Shown here: one piece after another, positions 1 to 5,867 of the stretch | Position numbering within the stretch: position 1 is the first letter of the stretch | How the letters are laid out: each line of letters opens with the position of its first letter | From: Pseudomonadota bacterium | GTDB taxonomy: Bacteria > Pseudomonadota > Gammaproteobacteria > Burkholderiales > Rhodocyclaceae | NCBI GenBank assembly: GCA_018261905.1 | Contig: JAGTRU010000024.1 | Location: 1 to 64,000 of the forward strand | Reading direction: 5' to 3' | Length of the DNA stretch: 64,000 bases | Notes under the pieces: generated by a model | What the model was told of the DNA's origin: nothing | Seen by the model: the letters and a program-made list of their open reading frames with translations, nothing else | Databases searched by the model: none | Translations under genes and position numbers: made by a program

Positions 1-44
1 GCACCCCGTTCTTCAGCACCCAGGTGGTTGTAGGTAGTCGTCAT
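1..44 (-). CDS. Probable IS30-family transposase, N-terminal fragment cut by window edge
   Basis: On the minus strand an ATG at 44 opens a frame running off the window start, reading MTTTYNHLGAEERG. A tyrosine-x-histidine-leucine followed by a Glu-Glu-Arg within the first 15 residues is how many IS30-family transposases begin (helix-turn-helix before a DDE domain). Only 14 residues are visible, so the assignment is tentative. The bases from about 60 to 97, outside the frame, could be the element's terminal inverted repeat and leader. Confidence 0.4.
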   Translation of the reverse strand, partial: MTTTYNHLGAEERG

Positions 45-98
45 TGCTCTGCACTCTCGGTAATCAAGGAGTGTTGCACTTCACTCTTGAGACCGCCC

Positions 99-128
99 TA
101 CTTTCTTTTGGCGAAGCAAAAGAAAGTA
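99..128. repeat. Perfect 11-bp palindrome with 8-nt loop
   Basis: TACTTTCTTTT at 99-109 and its exact reverse complement at 118-128 flank the loop GGCGAAGC. The palindrome lies between the putative IS30 edge and the maf gene, downstream of maf. Very similar hairpins are dispersed in many betaproteobacterial genomes. It may act as a bidirectional transcript end or be a remnant repeat; no coding role is seen, and the remainder of 130-221 shows no other feature. Confidence 0.6.
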
Positions 129-221
129 CGCCCGCCCGCAAGGCGGAAAACGGTGGTCAAACAGGCCCAAAACAGCGACTCACCCGCAGCATGAAAAACA
201 CCGAGAACCAAGGAAGCATCC

Positions 222-824
222 CTAAAACCTGAACCCCATCCCCTTCAACAACTCCCCAACCTCGCAAACCGGCAACCCCATAATCCCGGTATAGCTACCG
301 GCGATGTACTCGACGAACAACCCGGCATAACCCTGGATGCCATAGGCCCCCGCCTTGTCCATCGGCTCGCCGCTCAGCACGTAATGACGGATTTCCTCGT
401 CATCGAGCTGACGAAAGCGGACTTCACTGGTGGACAGCACGTACTCGGTCTGACCGGCATGGTGCACCGCGACGCCGGTCAGCACCCGATGGGTTTGCCC
501 GGAGAGACGGCGCAGGATGGCGGCGGCATCGGCTGCATCCTGGGGTTTGCCGATGATCTCGCCGGCCAGTTCGAGCGTCGTGTCGGCCGACAGCACGGGC
601 CGCGGCGGCAGCTTGCGCCAGCCGAGGATGCGCGCCCCGTGCTCGGCCTTGGCCCGGGCGACACGCTCGACATAAGCGACCGCAGCTTCGCCCGGCAGGG
701 GGGTTTCGTCGGTTTCCGCATCGGCCCGTTCGCCGGCCCGAAAAATCACCGTATCGAAGGCAACGCCGATCTGGCTCAACAACTCCCGCCGCCGCGGACT
801 GCGCGACGCAAGGTAGATACGCAT
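222..824 (-). CDS. maf: Maf-family nucleoside triphosphate pyrophosphatase
   Basis: A 200-residue Maf/YhdE-like protein, predicted to hydrolyse non-canonical or excess pyrimidine NTPs (dTTP/UTP type) to the monophosphate and pyrophosphate; the family is also linked to septum control. The N-terminus carries LASRSPRRRELL, the phosphate-binding signature, followed later by SADTTLELAGEIIGKP, with the conserved Asp and the Thr-Thr of the YhdE subgroup. Length is normal. It is the last gene of the minus-strand operon LOG-DUF2782-thrB-BPSS1780 pair-nadD-rsfS-rlmH-maf, starting 6 bp after the rlmH stop. A palindrome lies about 90 bp beyond its stop. Sure of family; exact substrate preference is inferred. 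Confidence 0.93.
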   Translation of the reverse strand: MRIYLASRSPRRRELLSQIGVAFDTVIFRAGERADAETDETPLPGEAAVAYVERVARAKAEHGARILGWRKLPPRPVLSADTTLELAGEIIGKPQDAADAAAILRRLSGQTHRVLTGVAVHHAGQTEYVLSTSEVRFRQLDDEEIRHYVLSGEPMDKAGAYGIQGYAGLFVEYIAGSYTGIMGLPVCEVGELLKGMGFRF

Positions 825-830
825 TTCCGC

Positions 831-1301
831 CTAACCTTCGCGATGATAGGGGTGGTTCTTTAGAACACTGACCGCCCGGTAAAGTTGCTCGCACAGCAGC
901 AGCCGCGCCATGCCATGGGGCAGGGTCAGGCTCGACAGACGCAGGCGGTCGGCGGCCTGTTGCTTGAACTCTTCGTCCAGGCCGTCGGCCCCACCGATCA
1001 GCAAGGCGACGTCGCGCCCGTCCTGCATCCAGACCTCCAGCCTCTTGGCCAGTTTCAGCGTCGTCAGATCGTCGCCCTTTTCGTCGAGCACGACAAGCCG
1101 GCTACCGGCGGCCAGGGCTTCGCGGATACGGCCTTTTTCCGCAGCCAGCAGTTGTTCGCGGGTCTTCGAGCCGCGCGGTTCGGGCTTGATTTCGATGACA
1201 CTGGCCGGCAACTCGCGCGGCATGCGCTTCAGGTACTCGGCGCAGCCTTCGCTGACCCAGCCGGGCTGGCGATGGCCGACGGCAAGTACGCTCAGCTTCA
1301 T
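831..1301 (-). CDS. rlmH: 23S rRNA pseudouridine-1915 N3-methyltransferase RlmH
   Basis: A 156-residue SPOUT-class methyltransferase that modifies pseudouridine 1915 in helix 69 of 23S rRNA, using SAM and acting as a homodimer on assembled 70S ribosomes. The start MKLSVLAVGHRQPGW is canonical for RlmH, and the C-terminal trefoil-knot SAM site reads LLIGGADGLDEEF followed by LTLPHGMARLLLCEQLYRA. An upstream in-frame start exists, but the ATG at 1301 matches the family and overlaps the rsfS stop as ATGA. The gene lies directly after rsfS, the usual bacterial order, in the ribosome/NAD operon. Very secure. Confidence 0.97.
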   Translation of the reverse strand: MKLSVLAVGHRQPGWVSEGCAEYLKRMPRELPASVIEIKPEPRGSKTREQLLAAEKGRIREALAAGSRLVVLDEKGDDLTTLKLAKRLEVWMQDGRDVALLIGGADGLDEEFKQQAADRLRLSSLTLPHGMARLLLCEQLYRAVSVLKNHPYHREG

Positions 1302-1666
1302 TCGCTCGGCGGCGCCTGCTCCGCGGCCTTGCGGCGCTGGGCCGGGGTCGCCTGCCACAGCTCTTCAAGGTTGTAATACTGGCGGACGCTGGGCTGCATG
1401 ACATGGACGATGATGTCGCCCAGATCAACCAGCACCCAGTCACCGCTCTCTTCCCCTTCGGTCGACAGCACTTCGCCACCGGCTTCGCGGACCTTTTCCT
1501 GAACGTTGCGGGCCAGGGATTTGACCTGGCGGTTGGAGTCGCCGGAGGCGATAACCAGACGATCGAACATCGAGGTCAGCTTGGTGGTGTTGATCACTTC
1601 GATGTCCTTGCCCTTGATGTCTTCGAGGGCGGAAACGACGATTTTTTGCAGCTTGCGTATGTCCAT
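1298..1666 (-). CDS. rsfS: Ribosomal silencing factor RsfS (YbeB/Iojap)
   Basis: A 122-residue RsfS protein. The family binds uL14 on the large subunit and blocks subunit joining in starvation. The body begins MDIRKLQKIVVSALEDIKG and contains the conserved FDRLVIASGDSNRQVKSLA and the GDWVLVDLGDIIVHVM block that forms the uL14-binding face. The ATG at 1666 is chosen because it is at the family's normal start; the longer frame upstream is a nadD shadow. Stop overlaps rlmH by four bases, and its start abuts the nadD stop, so nadD-rsfS-rlmH are translationally coupled. The C-terminal tail ATPAQRRKAAEQAPPSE is low-complexity and probably disordered. Confidence 0.96.
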   Translation of the reverse strand: MDIRKLQKIVVSALEDIKGKDIEVINTTKLTSMFDRLVIASGDSNRQVKSLARNVQEKVREAGGEVLSTEGEESGDWVLVDLGDIIVHVMQPSVRQYYNLEELWQATPAQRRKAAEQAPPSE

Positions 1667-2355
1667 TAGGAGTTTCTGTAGAGGGAATGGGTTTGAATAT
1701 AGTCGAGAACGGCATCCGGCAGCAAATAGCGGGCAGAGAGATCGTTGGCCAGCAGCTTGCGGATCTGGGTTGCCGAAATCGCTAGCTGGGTCATGGCAAA
1801 GGTGACGATAGCACCGGCTGGTGAGGCTTTCAGGCGGCCGATATCGCTCAGGCGACGCGCCCCGAAGGCCGTCGCCAGGGCTGGCGGCAAGCTGCCGATT
1901 TCGACCGGAAAACCCGGCCGGTGCGAGACCGCGACATGGGCCAGGGCAAAAATATCGGACCAGCGGTGCCAACTCGCCAGGCCGGCAAAAGCATCGGCGC
2001 CGACCAGCAGCACCAGCGACTGCTCGGCGCCCAGTTCGCGGCGCAGGCGTTCCAACGTATTTACTGTATAACTCGGCACCGGTGCTTCGACCTCGCTGGC
2101 ATCAACCGTAAATCTGTCATTTCCGGCGGTCGCCTGAGCAACCATGGCCAGCCGCTGGCCGGCGGTGACCTGCGGCCGTCCCCGGTGCGGCGGTTGGCCG
2201 GCCGGAATCCAGCGCACCGCACCCAGACCGAGATGGCCGATCGATTCCTCGGCCAGGCGCAGATGGCCAAAGTGCACCGGGTCAAAGGTGCCGCCAAAAA
2301 TCCCCAGCGGCTCAGACAATTTCTGAGATGCCGAAGATGTCGCGGTAGGCGGCAT
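1666..2355 (-). CDS. nadD: Nicotinate-nucleotide adenylyltransferase
   Basis: NadD joins nicotinate mononucleotide and ATP to give deamido-NAD in NAD biosynthesis. The nucleotidyltransferase signature GIFGGTFDPVHFGHL is near the N-terminus with its HxGH-type motif, the central VGADAFAGLASWHRW is typical, and the C-terminal SATQIRKLL is the ISSTxIR-type ATP-binding motif. The start is uncertain: ATG at 2355 gives 229 residues, TTG at 2367 adds four, and TTG at 2319 would begin just before SEPLGIFGG and would overlap the upstream gene's stop by only a few bases. The adjacent membrane-protein gene ends at 2312, so any ATG start overlaps it. Confidence 0.94.
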   Translation of the reverse strand: MPPTATSSASQKLSEPLGIFGGTFDPVHFGHLRLAEESIGHLGLGAVRWIPAGQPPHRGRPQVTAGQRLAMVAQATAGNDRFTVDASEVEAPVPSYTVNTLERLRRELGAEQSLVLLVGADAFAGLASWHRWSDIFALAHVAVSHRPGFPVEIGSLPPALATAFGARRLSDIGRLKASPAGAIVTFAMTQLAISATQIRKLLANDLSARYLLPDAVLDYIQTHSLYRNS

Positions 2356-3085
2356 AGAAACTGGCAAAGGTGACCGGGGCGATGAGCAGCACCATGGGCA
2401 CGACGACCACCGTGGTGATGAATCCCTGCGCCGCGGGAAAGAGGATCAGCAAAATGCCGAGCAGAATGCCCGGGATCAGGCCGGCCACCAGCAGCAGAGC
2501 GACGCCATAGGCGAGAAAGGGACGCCAGTTGAGCCAGCAGGCGATGAAGCTGAAAAACAGCGACTTGCCGAGCGGCAAGCGGTGCCAGGCGGCGAGCACC
2601 GGCGCGAACCAGTAAGCCATCATCACCGGCAGCAAAAGCAGGGCGACGAACAGCGCCGGTATGACCAGATCGGCGTCTTCGACGGCCGCCCGCTCCAGTC
2701 GATTGCTGGCCAGCATGTAATGCAACAGATCGCCGCCATCGACCAGCGCCGACAGGCCGAGAATGCCGAGCGTGCAGAGCAGGTAAAGGGCGCCCAGCGC
2801 CAGCAGCGTCTTGCTGTTCTCGCGCAGGCCGCCATACAGGGTCTGCAACCCGGCCGGCTGGCCGCGCTCAAGATTGCGCGCCGCCTGCATCAGGCCGACC
2901 GACAAGCCGGGTACCACCAGGGAGGCGGCGAGCGCACCGATCACCGGCAAAATATTGAGAAAGAGCAAGGTGAACCAGTAGCTCAGCACCAGCATGGCGA
3001 GTATCGGCGGGTTGCGCCGGAAGATGGCGAAACCGGTGGCAATCCAGCGCCAGCCAGCGGCGGCGGGAAGAGTCTGGGCCCGCAC
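2312..3085 (-). CDS. BPSS1780-family integral membrane protein (downstream copy)
   Basis: A polytopic membrane protein of about 257 residues, paralogous to its upstream neighbour. After the short N-terminus RAQTLPAAAGWRWIATGF come six or so hydrophobic segments, including LFLNILPVIGALAASLVVP and VVVVPMVLLIAPVTFASFY, and it ends YAAYRDIFGISEIV; the neighbour ends YASYRDIFVGA, so the YRDIF tail is a shared signature. The start is taken as GTG at 3085, two bases after the upstream stop, because no ATG exists in frame near it and the long frame to 3586 is an out-of-frame reading of the neighbour. The function of this betaproteobacterial family is unknown. Confidence 0.8.
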   Translation of the reverse strand: MRAQTLPAAAGWRWIATGFAIFRRNPPILAMLVLSYWFTLLFLNILPVIGALAASLVVPGLSVGLMQAARNLERGQPAGLQTLYGGLRENSKTLLALGALYLLCTLGILGLSALVDGGDLLHYMLASNRLERAAVEDADLVIPALFVALLLLPVMMAYWFAPVLAAWHRLPLGKSLFFSFIACWLNWRPFLAYGVALLLVAGLIPGILLGILLILFPAAQGFITTVVVVPMVLLIAPVTFASFYAAYRDIFGISEIV

Positions 3086-3087
3086 GC

Positions 3088-3834
3088 TCAAGCGCCCACG
3101 AAAATGTCGCGGTACGAAGCGTAAACCGCGCCGGAAAAGACCGGCAGGAAGAGAAGCAAACCCAGACCCAGCGGCAACATGGCGAAAAACAGCACGACCA
3201 CCAGAAAGACTCCGAAAATCATCATCGCCAGCCAATTCTTGGCGCCGGCGGCAAAACTGGCTTTCATCGCCGCCCACGGCTGCATGCCATGCAGGAAGAC
3301 CAGGACCGGGGCAAACCAGGTCGCCATGATCACCGGCACCGACAACACCATGACCATCAGGCTGGCCAGCATGACGCCCCCCAACGCGATGCCGAAGCCG
3401 GCCACGCGGCCGGTGACGACGCCGCCGAAAACGCCGCCGGTGACGAGCAGAAAAGCGATGAAGGCAATACCGAAAACGCCGGCGGCAAAGAAAACCCCAA
3501 CCATCACCAACTGCCCTGCCTGATGGCGAAAACCGACGAACAGATCGGCGACATCCGGCTCCCTGCCCTCCGACAGATGGCGACAAATCTGGATCATGCC
3601 GGCCCCGAACAGGGGCACCAGCAGATGGGCGGCGATCTGGCCGAACAACGGCACGATCGAGATGGCCATCAGGATGACCAGCAGCAGCACCGTGCAGCCG
3701 ATCCAGACGCCCGGGTTGGCGAGAAACATGGCCCAGCCCTGGCGTAACCAGTCAAAGCAGGCGCCGGCATCGACTTCGCGGCTTTCGCCGGTAAATGGCG
3801 CCGGGGCCAAGGGAAAAGTTGAGGTTTCGTTCAT
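3088..3834 (-). CDS. BPSS1780-family integral membrane protein (upstream copy)
   Basis: A 248-residue membrane protein with a short charged N-terminus containing DAGACFDWLRQGWAMFLANP, then about six transmembrane segments rich in Val, Leu, Phe and Gly, and the C-terminal YASYRDIFVGA. The N-terminal W-x-GWAMFLxNPGVW block is typical of the BPSS1780 family of betaproteobacteria. It starts 9 bp after the thrB stop and is followed two bases later by a paralogue, suggesting a local duplication and perhaps a heteromeric complex. No enzymatic motif is seen; role unknown. Its operon position between thrB and nadD is housekeeping context only. Confidence 0.85.
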   Translation of the reverse strand: MNETSTFPLAPAPFTGESREVDAGACFDWLRQGWAMFLANPGVWIGCTVLLLVILMAISIVPLFGQIAAHLLVPLFGAGMIQICRHLSEGREPDVADLFVGFRHQAGQLVMVGVFFAAGVFGIAFIAFLLVTGGVFGGVVTGRVAGFGIALGGVMLASLMVMVLSVPVIMATWFAPVLVFLHGMQPWAAMKASFAAGAKNWLAMMIFGVFLVVVLFFAMLPLGLGLLLFLPVFSGAVYASYRDIFVGA

Positions 3835-3843
3835 GCGCGGATG

Positions 3844-4770
3844 CTAACGGGGCGCGGCCTCGGGAGCAAGGCGAAAACGCTGCAACATCCGGCCAAAATG
3901 GTCTGGATCCTTGACGGTGACCACTTCGCCCGCTCGTGGCCGCTGCCTGACCTCAAGCCGGAGAAGCCAGAAACGCAAGGCCGCGGCGCGCCGCAGAGCC
4001 GGCCAGGCGGCCATCTCGGCCGGGGTCAGCGGCCGTTGGGCGGCATAGCCGGCGAACAATTCAGCCAGTGTTGCGTCATTGAAACACCAGTCGTTGGCCA
4101 CTACCGCCAGATCGAAGAGCCAGGCATCTTCGCCGGCAAAGTAGAAGTCGAGGACGCCGGACAATCGCCCCGCCGCGTCCCACAACACGTTGTCGCGAAA
4201 GAGATCGGCGTGGATAACGCCCCGCGGCAACGCCCGATAATCCTGGGCCGCCTGGAAGGCCAGTTCATCGGCTAGGAGAACCCGCTCGGCGGGCAACAGT
4301 TGGGGCAACAGGGCGGCACCGACGGCCTGGCGCCAGTCGGCGCCGCAGGGATTGGGCAAGGGCTTGGGAAAATCGGCAGCGGCCAAATGCAGGCGCCCCA
4401 ACATTTCACCCAATTCGCGGCAGTGGGCCGCCGCCGGAATTTCCAGCGGGCTTCCCGGCAGGCAACTGAGCAGGGCGGCCGGCTTGCCGGCGAGCCGCCG
4501 CCAGCGCCGGCCGGCGGCATCGGCCAGGGGCTGCGGACAAGGAATGCCGCGGCCGGCCAGGTGGTCCATCAAGGCCAGATAGAAATCGAGCGCCGAGCTC
4601 GCGACGCGCTCGAACAGGGTCAGGACAAAGCGCCCCTGACTGGTCGTCACGAAATAATTGGAATTCTGCATGCCGGCCGCGATGCCGACATGCTCGATCA
4701 ATTCGCCGCGAGCGAGGGGCTGCAGCCAGACGGCCAGCTCATCGCGGCCGATCGTTGTATAGACGGACAA
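3844..4770 (-). CDS. thrB: Homoserine kinase, ThrB type II (aminoglycoside-phosphotransferase fold)
   Basis: A 308-residue kinase phosphorylating L-homoserine on the threonine pathway. It belongs to the APH-fold class found in pseudomonads and betaproteobacteria, not the GHMP class. MSVYTTIGRDELAVWL at the N-terminus, NSNYFVTTSQGRFVLTLFE (nucleotide-binding beta sheet with its Lys replaced by the family's Val-Leu-Thr), the catalytic loop GVIHADLFRDNVLWD and the metal-binding VLDFYFAGED are all present. The start is TTG at 4770, supported because family members begin MSVYT/FTT exactly here. It follows the DUF2782 gene by 3 bp, an arrangement common next to polA in this group. Confidence 0.95.
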   Translation of the reverse strand: MSVYTTIGRDELAVWLQPLARGELIEHVGIAAGMQNSNYFVTTSQGRFVLTLFERVASSALDFYLALMDHLAGRGIPCPQPLADAAGRRWRRLAGKPAALLSCLPGSPLEIPAAAHCRELGEMLGRLHLAAADFPKPLPNPCGADWRQAVGAALLPQLLPAERVLLADELAFQAAQDYRALPRGVIHADLFRDNVLWDAAGRLSGVLDFYFAGEDAWLFDLAVVANDWCFNDATLAELFAGYAAQRPLTPAEMAAWPALRRAAALRFWLLRLEVRQRPRAGEVVTVKDPDHFGRMLQRFRLAPEAAPR

Positions 4771-4773
4771 GAC

Positions 4774-5100
4774 TTACCAGCTATGGATGACCCACATCGG
4801 CGGCTTGACCAACGGGTTGGGGATGTCCGATTCGATGAAATGACCGTCGCCCTGGCGATCCACCAGGTAGTAGGAAGGGCCGACCGACGGGGTGACCTTG
4901 ATCATGTACAGCTTGCCCTTGACGCGGTATTCCTCGCGGGTGTCCTTTTCCGACTTGACGATGGTGACCTGCGGCTCGAGCGCCGCATCGAAGGCCTCCA
5001 TGCCGGGCGGCGGCGGGGGAACGGCGGGCAGCGGCTGACGATCGCTCTGGGCCCAGGCGGGCAGCGCGGCAAACAACAGGAACGGGAGAAGACGACGCAT
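4774..5100 (-). CDS. DUF2782 exported protein
   Basis: A 108-residue protein with a clear signal peptide, MRRLLPFLLFAALPAWAQS, cleaved after WAQ or nearby. The mature part has a proline-rich linker (LPAVPPPPPGM) and a small beta-rich DUF2782 domain with REEYRVKGKLYMIKVTPSVG and YYLVDRQGDG, ending PPMWVIHSW. Function unknown; predicted periplasmic. It sits between the LOG-family gene and thrB, next to polA, a gene order repeatedly seen in betaproteobacteria, which suggests conservation by operon structure and does not establish a role in threonine synthesis. Confidence 0.88.
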   Translation of the reverse strand: MRRLLPFLLFAALPAWAQSDRQPLPAVPPPPPGMEAFDAALEPQVTIVKSEKDTREEYRVKGKLYMIKVTPSVGPSYYLVDRQGDGHFIESDIPNPLVKPPMWVIHSW

Positions 5101-5133
5101 GACGATATCCTTGAAAATCCGGCGTTAATTTTA

Positions 5134-5862
5134 TTACAGGTTGAGCATCAACTCGCGCTCGTTCGGCAACGGTCCGAACGGACGGGCTTCGTAATGCTTG
5201 AATATGGCTTCGACCACCAACTCCGGCTGATCGATCAACTGGATCAGCTTGATGTCTTCCGGATCGACCATTTTTTCGTCAACCAGTTTCTCCTTGAACC
5301 AGTCGATCATGCCTTTCCAGAAATCGGAGCCAACCAGGATCAGCGGAATCTTGCGCGCCTTGCCGGTCTGGATCAGGGTCAGCGCCTCCATGAGTTCGTC
5401 GAGCGTGCCGAAACCGCCGGGCATCACGACATAGGCGCTGGCAAAACGGACGAACATGTACTTGCGGGCGAAGAAGTGGCGGAAGGTCTGGGAGATATCC
5501 TGGTAGGGATTGTTCTGCTGCTCGTGCGGCAACTGGATATTCAGGCCGACCGACGGCGACTTGCCGAAGTAGGCGCCCTTGTTGGCGGCTTCCATGATGC
5601 CCGGACCGCCCCCCGAAATCACAGAAAACCCGGAATCGGAAAGGAGACGGGCCGTCTGCTCGGTAAGCGTGTAATAGGGCGAATCGGGGCGCACCCGGGC
5701 ACTGCCGAAAATGGTCACGGCCGGCTTGATGGCGGCCAGACGTTCGGTCGCTTCGACGAACTCTGACATAATGCCGAAAATCCGCCAGGACTCCCGGGCC
5801 GATGCCGTTTGCAACAAGGCGTCGGATTCCACGCCCATTACCAATTTGTCATTTTCCGTCAC
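5134..5862 (-). CDS. LOG-family (TIGR00730) Rossmann protein, probable nucleotide 5'-monophosphate phosphoribohydrolase
   Basis: A 242-residue member of the lysine-decarboxylase-like/LOG family, whose characterised members cleave the ribose-base bond of (cytokinin or other) nucleoside monophosphates. The motifs SGGGPGIMEAANKGA and MPGGFGTLDELMEAL supply the nucleotide site and the PGGxGTxxE catalytic signature. N-terminal residues 1-30 are poorly conserved. The start is GTG at 5862 or ATG at 5838 (MGVESD); neither has a clear ribosome-binding site. It heads the minus-strand operon and is divergent from polA with only 5 bp between the two starts (29 bp if 5838 is used). Confidence 0.9.
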   Translation of the reverse strand: MTENDKLVMGVESDALLQTASARESWRIFGIMSEFVEATERLAAIKPAVTIFGSARVRPDSPYYTLTEQTARLLSDSGFSVISGGGPGIMEAANKGAYFGKSPSVGLNIQLPHEQQNNPYQDISQTFRHFFARKYMFVRFASAYVVMPGGFGTLDELMEALTLIQTGKARKIPLILVGSDFWKGMIDWFKEKLVDEKMVDPEDIKLIQLIDQPELVVEAIFKHYEARPFGPLPNERELMLNL

Positions 5863-5867
5863 TTCTC

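Noticed and set aside
44-232. Plus-strand 62-residue open frame at the left edge
   Set aside because: It runs through the palindrome and the putative IS end, has low-complexity lysine and serine-rich content, and lacks a ribosome-binding site; it is a chance frame.
4300-5766. A 488-residue plus-strand open frame opposite thrB and the LOG gene
   Set aside because: GC-rich antisense frames are common here; its composition (Gly, Gln, Arg) and lack of motifs mark it as a shadow of well-supported minus-strand genes.
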